A stretch of 64,000 nucleotides of DNA from Ignavibacteriota bacterium (GTDB taxonomy: Bacteria > Bacteroidota > Ignavibacteria > Ignavibacteriales > Melioribacteraceae): NCBI GenBank assembly GCA_016713565.1, contig JADJOX010000008.1:186001-250000 (forward strand), read 5' to 3'. The notes under the pieces were generated by a model that worked only from the letters and a program-made list of their open reading frames with translations, was not told the DNA's origin and did no database searches. Shown in pieces: positions 45,786-54,457 of the stretch. Position numbers and translations under genes: made by a program. Numbering within the stretch: position 1 is the stretch's first letter; each line of letters opens with the position of its first letter.

Positions 45786-46169
45786 ATGAAAATTGCAATA
45801 GCAACAGACGATTTTAGAACAGTTACAGGTCACGTAGGAAGATGTAATGGATTTTTGATTTTTGAGATTTCTGATAAGAAAATCATTAGTACTGAAAAGC
45901 GTGATAACAATTTTACAAATCACAAGCATACTGACGGTGCACATTCACATAGTCACGACCACGCATCTACACATTCAAATTTAATAGCTGGCTTGCATGA
46001 TTGTTCGCATTTAATCTGCCAATCGGCAGGCTGGAGATTGCAAGAAGATTTCAAAAGCAGCAATAAAGAACTGATTTTTACAAATGAAGAAATTGCCCAA
46101 GAAGCCGCGTCAAAATTTGCAATAGGAAAATTAGAAATAAATGAAAACGGGAGCTGCCATTCGCACTAA
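45786..46169 (+). CDS. NifX/NifB-type iron-molybdenum cofactor-binding family protein with a His-rich insert
   Basis: A 127-aa member of the dinitrogenase FeMo-cofactor biosynthesis fold: MKIAIATDDFRTVTGHVGRCNGF at the start and EIAQEAASKFAIG near the end. A central insert (about residues 46-62) contains GAHSHSHDHASTH, and the chain ends CHSH. No nitrogenase genes are near, so a FeMo-co role is unlikely; binding of a metal or a metal-sulfur cluster is a reasonable inference. AGAGGTAAAT precedes the ATG. Confidence 0.82.
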   Translation: MKIAIATDDFRTVTGHVGRCNGFLIFEISDKKIISTEKRDNNFTNHKHTDGAHSHSHDHASTHSNLIAGLHDCSHLICQSAGWRLQEDFKSSNKELIFTNEEIAQEAASKFAIGKLEINENGSCHSH

Positions 46170-46247
46170 TAAAGTATAAAAATAAATTATCAATACGTTT
46201 GCTGTATTTTTTATATTTTTGTAGTTAACCAAATCAGGGTAAAGTTA

Positions 46248-46793
46248 GTGAGATTTAAAATTTTAATATTTATCTTTTTAATAACTTCCTCAAAAGTTTT
46301 CAGTCAGTTTCAGGCTGAAATGCATACTTCAGGACCATCACTTGGCTTTTCATTTCTCGGCTCCACGGTTCAGCTTGGCATCAATCATGAATATGGAATA
46401 AATTTAAAAAATGATAACCAAGAAATTATTGGGAAATTTGGCATCGGCGGAATATTTAGAGCTTGGAGTTATACCGAAGATTTTCCTGAAGTTGAATGGA
46501 GCTATTCTAATATCTTATTTGGTTTTCAGTCAAATTATCACTTCAAATTAAAAAATGAAAAATTAGATCCTTGGGCAGGACTATTTATTGCCTACGATTT
46601 TAAGGAAGTAAATAAAGAAATTCTTGTGGAAGGTGCCGATATAAGCAATAGTGAAAAAGGTGGTCTATGCGTTGGAGCGCAAGCAGGTATGAGGTATTGG
46701 CTGAATACCAAAATGGCTTTTAGCGTTAGACTTGGAATTGCAACACTTAATTACAGCGCGTTGGATCTAGGTTTTGATTATTCATTTAAATAA
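46248..46793 (+). CDS. Small secreted barrel-like protein of unknown function
   Basis: A 181-aa protein with a signal peptide (ILIFIFLITSSKVFSQF). The rest alternates short hydrophobic and polar stretches with many Gly, Tyr and Phe (LGFSFLGSTVQLG, GLCVGAQAGMRYWL, LGFDYSFK at the end), consistent with an eight-stranded outer-membrane barrel ending in an aromatic strand. The start codon is GTG at 46248. A TATTTTTG box lies at 46214-46221. No family was recognised. Confidence 0.6.
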   Translation: MRFKILIFIFLITSSKVFSQFQAEMHTSGPSLGFSFLGSTVQLGINHEYGINLKNDNQEIIGKFGIGGIFRAWSYTEDFPEVEWSYSNILFGFQSNYHFKLKNEKLDPWAGLFIAYDFKEVNKEILVEGADISNSEKGGLCVGAQAGMRYWLNTKMAFSVRLGIATLNYSALDLGFDYSFK

Positions 46794-46809
46794 TTTCCAA
46801 AAGGGGAGA

Positions 46810-46847
46810 GAACGGTTGTTTGAAAATATACATTATAACAACCGTTC
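46810..46847. terminator. Hairpin between convergent genes
   Basis: GAACGGTTGTT pairs perfectly with AACAACCGTTC (11 bp, 16-base loop). The downstream plus strand reads AATAAACTTTTTATTTT, so it can terminate the plus-strand gene. Confidence 0.6.
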
Positions 46848-46857
46848 AATAAACTTT

Positions 46858-47322
46858 TTATTTTGCAAAATCTGCAAGCTTAATCCCATTAAATTCCAAA
46901 TTTAAATCAGCAACCTCGTAAGGATCAACATTCATATTTGATTTGTTTTTATTAGCTAAGTAACAACTGTAGAATTTAGAACACAACTTTTGTACCCTCT
47001 CACTTTCATCGTATTTAATTCTTTGTTTAACCGCAAACATACCCTGCTCAGATCTGATTTTGCAAAGTGATAATGCCGCAATTATCCTTTCTTCTTCTGT
47101 CGCTCCGCTTTTAAGCATTTTAAGCAGCGGAATTAATGCTTTTTCCGATTTAAGTTCGCCTAGGAAAAATGCGCAACTTACTTGTAAACCTCTATTTTCG
47201 GTATTGATTCCAACAAGTAAATTGTCTTCAATTTGTTTATATTTTTTTTCCGAAAAACCGAATGTCGCAGTAGAAAAAAGGAATAATAGAACAATAATTG
47301 CCATAGTGCTTAAGTTCTTCAT
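46858..47322 (-). CDS. Secreted HEAT-like repeat protein
   Basis: A 154-aa protein with a signal peptide (AIIVLLFLFSTATFGFSEK). About two HEAT-type repeats follow: VSCAFFLGELKSEKALIPLL and EERIIAALSLCKIRSEQGM. Such repeats bind proteins; nothing more specific can be read. GGAGGGG lies five bases before the ATG. It diverges from the AraC gene. Confidence 0.65.
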   Translation of the reverse strand: MKNLSTMAIIVLLFLFSTATFGFSEKKYKQIEDNLLVGINTENRGLQVSCAFFLGELKSEKALIPLLKMLKSGATEEERIIAALSLCKIRSEQGMFAVKQRIKYDESERVQKLCSKFYSCYLANKNKSNMNVDPYEVADLNLEFNGIKLADFAK

Positions 47323-47504
47323 AACCCCTCCGTTTGTTAAATATTATTTTCTGTCTTCAAGGATTATGACGAAGCTCTCTTTTAAAAGTTTTGATAGAGA
47401 AAAATTTTTACACTATCCGTAAAATAAATTCATTACACTTTAAACTAAAGTTGCAGATATGCTGTCATACTAATTATAAAATTAATTTTGTGATTTTTAT
47501 TATT

Positions 47505-48365
47505 ATGCCGATAATTGAAAATGATAGCGAATATACCTTGTCTAAAATTTTTGCAGCGGAATTCAGTGATTATAATTTGAATAAAAGTAAATTTTTAAAC
47601 GACCAGAATCGTGTAAGCTCAAATCAAATAATTATTATAGAATCCGGAAGTGCGGAAGTTTGGGTGGACATCAATCATTTTTACGCAAAACCAAATTCAA
47701 TTTTTTTATTTTCCGAAGGCCAAATACAAAAGTTTGAAAACATTAATGATTTAAAGGGAATGGTTATTTTATTCTCTAAAAGTTATGTAAACGGCGGCAT
47801 TAGTCTGAAGGACAACGATTTTGATAAAGATTATTTTTTCGATTTCGCCAAATTATCAAAATTAAAATTCAGCCATAGTGTAATAATTGAAATAATTAAA
47901 TATTCAAAAGAATTATGCTGTAAACCTGGTGAAAAAGTAAACAAAATTCAGCAATCAATTTCCGAAAACTTTTTAAATATCCTGCTCCTCAAAATAATTG
48001 AACAATACAAACAACAAAAACAAAATGAAATATTTTATTTGCCCGACGTAAAAATTATTTCGGAATTCAATACTTTGCTTAATTCCAGTTATAACATTGA
48101 AAAAAATGTTTCTTTTTATTCGAATAGATTATTTATAAATGTAAAAAGGTTAAATGAAGTAACAAAAAGATACTACAATAAAACAGCAAAACAATTAATT
48201 GAAGATCGAATTTTAATTGAAACAAAACGTCATCTTATCCACACAAATTTTTCGGTTAAAGAGATTAGTTATAAAGTTGGATTCAGCGATCCTACGAATT
48301 TTAACAAATTCTTCAAAAAGTTTACTCGTCAAACTCCACTGGAATTCAGAATATCCAATCAATAA
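47505..48365 (+). CDS. AraC-family transcriptional regulator
   Basis: About 286 aa. An N-terminal cupin-like sensing half (IIESGSAEVWVDINHFYAKP, FLFSEGQIQKFENI) is followed by a two-HTH AraC domain in the last 100 residues: NVKRLNEVTKRYYNKTAKQLIEDRI and the signature from SVKEISYKVGFSD to FKKFTRQTPLEFR. The open frame extends upstream to 47391, but the ATG at 47505 gives a sensible N-terminus. The inducer and targets are unknown; the 142-aa gene downstream is a possible target. Confidence 0.85.
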   Translation: MPIIENDSEYTLSKIFAAEFSDYNLNKSKFLNDQNRVSSNQIIIIESGSAEVWVDINHFYAKPNSIFLFSEGQIQKFENINDLKGMVILFSKSYVNGGISLKDNDFDKDYFFDFAKLSKLKFSHSVIIEIIKYSKELCCKPGEKVNKIQQSISENFLNILLLKIIEQYKQQKQNEIFYLPDVKIISEFNTLLNSSYNIEKNVSFYSNRLFINVKRLNEVTKRYYNKTAKQLIEDRILIETKRHLIHTNFSVKEISYKVGFSDPTNFNKFFKKFTRQTPLEFRISNQ

Positions 48366-48466
48366 AAATTTTGACCATTAAAAGTCGCGTTCTTACCATT
48401 TAGTCGAATATTTGGAAATCGATTATAAAGCGACAAAATTATTTAACAATAACAAAAGAGGACAAA

Positions 48467-48895
48467 ATGGTAAGCAACGTAAGCAGTAGCAGCAGCGGAA
48501 TTTTTTATCCGAATATGAAAGTTAATAATACCTTATCCGATGATCAGAAAACCAGTCTAAAAGAAATTATCTCAAATTATGATCCGAAGAATATGAGTGA
48601 AGATGATTGGAAAATAATGCTAGACGAGATAAAAAGTTCGGGAATTGGACCAGGAGAGGATATGAAACAAATAATGGAAGATGCGGGATTTGATAAACCA
48701 ATGGGAATGAAACCGCCCGAAATGCCGCCTCAAAAATCAAATGTTGACAATAAAGAAACTTTGGATTTGATAAAAGATTATCTGTCAAAGAAAGACAATA
48801 ATGAAATTACAGATGAAGAGTTTGACAATTTTCTGCAAAGTTTAATTAAATCTCAAGAAACCACGAACGGTATATTCTTGGACAAATCTGTTTAA
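48467..48895 (+). CDS. Small acidic protein of unknown function
   Basis: A 142-aa, very polar protein without signal peptide or Cys. It opens with a Ser-rich segment (MVSNVSSSSSG), then two helical parts (LSDDQKTSLKEIISNYDP and MSEDDWKIMLDEIKSSGIGP), a Pro/Met-rich linker (KPMGMKPPEMPP) and an acidic helix (NNEITDEEFDNFLQSL). The last looks vaguely EF-hand-like but lacks a complete calcium loop. AGAGGAC precedes the ATG, and a strong GC-rich hairpin follows. I do not recognise a family. Confidence 0.6.
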   Translation: MVSNVSSSSSGIFYPNMKVNNTLSDDQKTSLKEIISNYDPKNMSEDDWKIMLDEIKSSGIGPGEDMKQIMEDAGFDKPMGMKPPEMPPQKSNVDNKETLDLIKDYLSKKDNNEITDEEFDNFLQSLIKSQETTNGIFLDKSV

Positions 48896-48901
48896 AACAG
48901 C

Positions 48902-48931
48902 AGGGGCACAACTCCCCCGAAATGTGCCCCT
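48902..48931 (+). terminator. GC-rich hairpin after the 142-aa gene
   Basis: AGGGGCACA pairs with TGTGCCCCT (9 bp) around a 12-base loop containing CTCCCCC. It is unusually GC-rich for this genome and is followed by a weak TTTTAT tract. Confidence 0.6.
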
Positions 48932-49047
48932 AGAACTAAGTTTTATCTCAGTCCCAATATTTTGAAATTAAATAAATTTCAAAAAAAACTAAATAATAGT
49001 ATAAAAAATAATGGGAAAAAAAATCTTAAAAGTTTGTAAGATTTTTC

Positions 49048-49664
49048 TTACAATTCTTTAATATTCAATTGATAAATCATCTGGGCAAAATTATCAATTT
49101 GTAATTTCTGTAAAATTCGTGTTCTATAGGTACTTACGGTTTTGGGGCTAATCAGCAATTTTTCAGCAATTTCTTTCGACGAAATTCCTTCGGTGCAATA
49201 CTGTAAAATTTGGAATTCCCTTTTTGAAAGCTTTTCTTGAATCGGTTTGTCGAATTCATTAACAAATAATATTTGTTCCGCTATTTTTTTATTCAGATAT
49301 TTTTTATTGCTCAAAATTTGGTCAATTGCTTTTTTAATTCAATTGGAGCCGCGTTTTTATTTAAATAACCATAAGCTCCAAGCTTATAAGTCTTAATTGC
49401 AAATTGATGTTCCGGATAAACGCTTAAAATTAATACTTTAACTTCCGGATCTTTATTAAGAAGTATTTTTAATGTGTCAAAACCATTAAGTATTGGCATC
49501 GATAAATCGAGGATAAGAAGTTCATATTTCCCATTTTCAAATTTATCCAGAACTTCTTTTCCATTTTCTGCTTCATCTATTAAAGTAACTTGCGGAATTG
49601 AAGAGATTATTTGTATTAATCCTTTTCTAACAATTGAGTGGTCATCGGCAACTAAAATTTTCAT
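49048..49664 (-). CDS. NarL/FixJ-type response regulator, split by a one-base frameshift
   Basis: Receiver domain: MKILVADDHSIVRKG with the acidic pair, LLILDLSMPILNG with the phospho-accepting Asp, and GAYGYLNKNA with the conserved Lys. The frame then stops at 49311. One more A in the A6 run at about 49335-49340 turns the tail into KKAIDQILSNKKYLNK and runs straight into the LuxR-type HTH (LSKREFQILQYCTEGISSKE, LLISPKTVSTYRTRI). Corrected length is 205 aa, normal for the family. The ATG overlaps the kinase stop (ATGA). Likely an assembly error rather than two genes. Confidence 0.9.
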
Positions 49665-52600
49665 TCTTGCTCTTTTATTGGAATTGAAATATTTACGTAA
49701 GTGCCCGCCTTTGGATTATTTCCAAATTCTATATTGCCATTTATTGCTAAAATTCTCTCTCTCATTCCAAGCAATCCAAAGGATTTATTGTCATTTATTT
49801 TTTCAAGCGGAATTCCAATTCCGTCATCAATAATTTGTAAAAATAACGTATTTAAGTTAGGCTTTAAAATAATTTTTAAATTTTTGGCGTTTGCATGCCT
49901 GATAACATTTGACATCGATTCTTGAAAAACCCTAAACAAAGCTATTCTTTTTTCTTCGGAAAGTTCAATTTCATTTTCCGGTAATTCCAATTTTATATTT
50001 AAATGAGTTTTGGTTCTAATTTCATTTGCTTGCCATTCAATTGCATTTACAAGTCCCAGATCATCCAAAATTCCCGGTCTTAATTGTGTACTAATTTTTT
50101 GAACAGTAAGAATGGCATTGTCAATTAATTTCAACAATGGCATAAATCTATCTTTAATTTCTGCTAAATTTTCAGGCAGCAGATTTTTTATCCATGAGAC
50201 GTCCATATTAATTGCAGTTAAAATTTGACTCAAATTATCATGAATTTCTCTGGCAATTTTTTTTCTTTCTTCCTCTCTTATGTTTGTTATATATTTTGAT
50301 AAATTACGTAAACTTTCGTTTCTTTCCCTAAGTTTTGATTCGTACTTCTCCTTTTCAGTAACATCCGAAGTATAAACAGCTAATCTGCTTACCAAGTTTT
50401 TGTCATCCAAAATCGGTACAATTGTATTTTGCCAGACTTTGCGATTGGAAACATCTTTGTAAGTATAACGTTTTTTTGATTTCAGTACTTTCTTAAAAAC
50501 CTCGGTTCTTATATCTTTAACATCTTTATCAAAATTTTGAAAAATATCCGAACTTATTATTTCCTTTCGTTTAACTCCCAAAGCTTGTTCCAATTTTTCA
50601 TTGGATTCGATTAAATTTCCATTTTTATCCACAAGTACAATTATATCCGGCGAAGCGTCAAGAACCGCGCGTAAATTCTGTTCGCTTTCTTTTAAAGCTT
50701 CAAGTACCTTCATTTCTGCGCTGTTGTCACGGAAAATAGCCGTAATTTGATTATTTGTTAGTTTAGAAATATAATGATCAATCCATACAATAATTTTATC
50801 ACCATCATAAATTTTAAGCGGAAAATTTTGAGGAATTCCTGTTTTATTTACTTCTCTAAATATTTTTAAAAGACCGCTTTTTTTGATTTCAGGAAAAATT
50901 GAAGTAATTTTTTTATTTAGTATGGATGATTTCTCCGCATTGTTGGCTTGAAGACCGGCTTTGTTTACGTCATTTAAAATAAAATTATTGTTGTCTTTAG
51001 TTACATCGTATATTGCTACACCTGCTTTCATATTATCAAACAATAATTTGAATTTTTCTTTCTCTTCTAGAATTAATTGCTGGGCTTTTTTAATTTCACT
51101 AATATCATGGATTGTAACAAAAACCTGATATGGATCTTTTTCAGAATTTTTAAATTGAGGAATTGCATTTATAATTAAGCATTTTTCCTGATTGGTATTA
51201 TTATTTTGAAAATATAATTCATAGTTCAAAACTTTATTGCCGGTTTTTAACGCAAGCATTGAAGGATGTTTTTCCGGTGGCAGTATATTTCTATTTTTAT
51301 CTTTTACGATCCACCGTTTATCAAAAGAATTAGTTTTAATAAATTCGGATTTTTTTAAACCCAATATTTTTAAAGCTGATTTATTTGCGTCAGTTAAAAT
51401 TCCATTTGAAGACTGATAAAAAACTCCTTCATTCATATTTTCAAAAAGCAGTCTGTATTTTTCTTCACTTTCAATTAACTTTCTTTCATATTCTTTTTCT
51501 TTTGTTACATCTCTGGCACTTCCCACAGTTCCAATTAATTTCCCGCTTTCATCAAATAAAGGCGCTTTATAAACATCCAAGAAAAGAAACTTTCCTTTTA
51601 CATTTCCAAATTCATCAAATCTTCCAGCTTTTTTTGTTTTGATTACTATTGCGTCCGAATTAACACAAAGTTCTCCGAAAGTATGCCAGAAGGGATTTTT
51701 AGGATGCGATTGTCTTTCTCTCATTACAAAAAACATATCGTTTTTACCAATCGGTTCTTTTGTATTTTTGGCATTTAAAAAATTCTTTGAAAAAGATTTA
51801 TTCGTAAATATAAAATTTCCATTTTTGTCTTTTGCCCAAATCAAATCAGCTATGTTATCTGCCATGCTGACTAATAATCTGGAAAGTTCTAAATATTTTT
51901 TCTGACTTTCCTTTAACGCAATTTCAGCATTTTTTCTTGAATCGATATTTCTGGAAACTCCAATAAATCCGATTGTTTTTTTATTATCATCTTTTAGAAC
52001 TGATACATTCGTTTCAATCCAAATATTGTTTTTATTTTTTCTTAAATATTCAATTTCCCAATGAGGATATTCTGTCTCAGATTTTTGAAAAATATCGATC
52101 TTTTTTTTGATATTCAGATAATCTTCCGGATTTACGAAATTCTTAATATTCTGCCCTAAAATTTCATTGGGCATTTGTTCAGTTACATTTTTAAATGAAG
52201 GACTTACATATGTTACATAACCTTTTAAATCAATTGTCCAAATAACATCCTGCATATTTTCCGCCAGCATTCTGTATTTTTTTTCACTGTCAGATATTTG
52301 TTTCGCGGAATATTTTAGGTCGCTTATATCCACAACAGAAAATAATAATCCATTATCAATGTTATTTTTATCTATTAAAGAAAGCGTGAGTTTAACATCA
52401 ATAGTTTTACCATCTTTTTTAAGAAATTTAGTTTCAAATGTTGAGCTGCTATTTTCAAATAAATTACCATTACTTCCGTTTGAAATCCTTTCATATTCTT
52501 TTTTGGAAGAAAATAATTTTCTAAGTGATTTCCCGATTAATTCTTTTTCCGAATATCCCGTCATCAGAGAAAAATTTAAATTAACCTTATTTATTTTCTT

Positions 52601-53178
52601 ATTTACTTCAACACCAATACCAACCGGAGCATTGTCAAAAATAGTGTTTATATATTTTTCATTTTTTTCTAAAAGTAATTCAATTTTTTTTCTTTGAGTA
52701 ATATCTATTCCATAGGCAACAACGGCATCAATATCAATGTTGTTTATTTTATGCACCGAAATAATTTTAGGAAAAATTTCACCATTTTTCTAATTCCCCA
52801 AAAATCAAATTGCTGAGGATTACCTTTAAGAGCTTCAGCTACATAATGACAAACTAATTGTAAATCATTTCTATTAGGCGCTGCAATAAATTCGGCATTT
52901 TTACCTCTAAAATGACTTCGCGGATAACCGTACATTTTTTCTGCCGCTTTGTTTACATCAATAAAACTACCTTTATTATCTAGAATATATAATGCTTGAA
53001 CAGAGTTGTTGAAAATATCATAATAATCCAAGTTTTTTTGTTTGAAAAAGGCAGAGTTTTTTGCATTGATGTCTTTCGTTTCTGCTTTTGTTTTTTTTGA
53101 GTTCTCAATTTGCTTTGAAAGTGATTTAATTTTGTCTATTAACTCTTTTTTCGAAAGGTTTTCAAGCTTCTCTTTCAT
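49661..53178 (-). CDS. Soluble PAS-rich histidine kinase (NarX/DesK type), one-base frameshift near the first PAS
   Basis: After a short coiled coil, seven PAS-type segments follow, opening at YYDIFNNSVQ, IFDNAPVGIG, MLAENMQDVIW, MADNIADLIW, LLFENMNEGVF, LLFDNMKAGVA and VLDASPDIIV. Then comes a HisKA_3 domain (EERKKIAREIHDNLSQIL, phospho-His) and an HATPase (FRVFQESMSNVIRHANA). No membrane helix is visible, so it senses a cytosolic signal. The sequence breaks at about 52785: one more A in the A5 run restores RKNGEIFPKIISVHKINN and joins the two frames. Corrected length is about 1172 aa. It pairs with the response regulator immediately downstream. Confidence 0.9.
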
Positions 53179-53372
53179 AAATTGCTCGGTATTTTTTCTA
53201 TTGAAATAGGTAATAAAAATTGATAAATAAAAATTATAAGAATTTAGAACAATTTTCTAACTCTAAAGAGTCAAAAAATGAAATAAATTTTTATTATGAT
53301 AAATTAGTGCCAAGATTGTTTTATAATATTTACTAATTTTAGAAAGTGATTTTACAATTATTGAAGAAAAAA

Positions 53373-54437
53373 ATGAAAAAAAAACAAATTATTACCTATG
53401 CCGCAGTATTGATAATTTTATTATTGATTTTCCTTCCAAAGATTAATTTTACGAGCAAAAATGAAGATAGTAAAATAGCTGATGTTGAAAAGAAGGAATC
53501 GGTCTTAGCGGATATTAAAATTATCAAACCGGAATTATTGCAGGACAAAATTTTTTCGAATGGAACCCTAATGGGAAATGAAGAAGTTTTGCTCAGAAGC
53601 GAATCTTCCGGAAAAGTAACAAATATACTTTTTGAAGAAGGGAAAAGGGTAAAAAAAGGCGATCTGCTCTTAAAGATTAATGACGCAGAATTGCAGGCTA
53701 CGCTTAAGAAAAATATTTTAAAATTAGAATTTACCAAGGATAAAGAATTTCGTTCCAGACAGCTTTTGGAAAAACAGCTTACAAGTCAACAGGAATACGA
53801 TGTAGTCTTGAACGAATTAAATACAATTAAAGCTGATATAGAATTCACAAATGCACAAATTGCCAAAACTGAAATACACGCGCCGTTCGATGGTATTGTC
53901 GGATTGCGTTCCGTAAGTATTGGAACATACATTACACCTCAAACTCAAGTTGCAACATTACAAAGTATAAATCCAATTAAAATAGATTTTGCAGTTCCTC
54001 AAAAATATTACAGCGAAATTAAAGAAGGCAAAGCAATAGAATTTACAATACCTAATATTAATATGAATTTTAACGGAAGAATTTATGCCGTTGAACCGAA
54101 AATCGATCAAACTACAAGAACAATATTAGTTAGAGCAGTTGCTCAAAATAATAATGGAGTTCTTTTGCCCGGTGCTTATGTTGAAATTAACATTATTCTA
54201 AATAATATATCCAATGCAATGCTTATTCCAACCGATGCGCTTGTGCCCGATATTGAAGGTGAGAAGGTATTTTTATATGAAAACGGGAAGGCAGTTCCGC
54301 AAAAAGTATCAACCGGAATTAGGACTGAAAAAAATATTCAAATAATTAATGGAATTGAAAATGGTGATTCTGTAATAGTTTCTGGAATTATTCAGTTAAG
54401 ACCAAATTCGCAAATCAAAATTAAATCTATAATTTAA
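53373..54437 (+). CDS. RND efflux periplasmic adaptor (membrane fusion protein)
   Basis: About 354 aa with an N-terminal anchor (IITYAAVLIILLLIFLP). The lipoyl halves are RSESSGKVTNILFEEGKRVK and KTEIHAPFDGIVGLRSVSIG, flanking a short hairpin, followed by the beta-barrel (FTIPNINMNFNGRIYAVEPK) and membrane-proximal domain. The frame extends upstream to a GTG at 53346, but the ATG at 53373 puts the charged KKKQ directly before the anchor. It lies 20 bases before the pump gene. No outer-membrane TolC-type gene is adjacent, so the channel must be encoded elsewhere. Confidence 0.9.
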   Translation: MKKKQIITYAAVLIILLLIFLPKINFTSKNEDSKIADVEKKESVLADIKIIKPELLQDKIFSNGTLMGNEEVLLRSESSGKVTNILFEEGKRVKKGDLLLKINDAELQATLKKNILKLEFTKDKEFRSRQLLEKQLTSQQEYDVVLNELNTIKADIEFTNAQIAKTEIHAPFDGIVGLRSVSIGTYITPQTQVATLQSINPIKIDFAVPQKYYSEIKEGKAIEFTIPNINMNFNGRIYAVEPKIDQTTRTILVRAVAQNNNGVLLPGAYVEINIILNNISNAMLIPTDALVPDIEGEKVFLYENGKAVPQKVSTGIRTEKNIQIINGIENGDSVIVSGIIQLRPNSQIKIKSII

Positions 54438-54457
54438 GTTTATATCGAAAGAACATT

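Noticed and set aside
45786..46169. Nitrogen-fixation gene
   Set aside because: No nif structural or assembly genes occur in the window; the fold is widespread outside nitrogen fixers.
49048..49314. Stand-alone LuxR-type HTH protein
   Set aside because: It is the C-terminal half of the response regulator; a single missing A separates the two.
52744..53178. Separate small PAS protein upstream of the kinase
   Set aside because: Its last residues are off-frame, and one added base joins it cleanly to the first PAS domain of the kinase.
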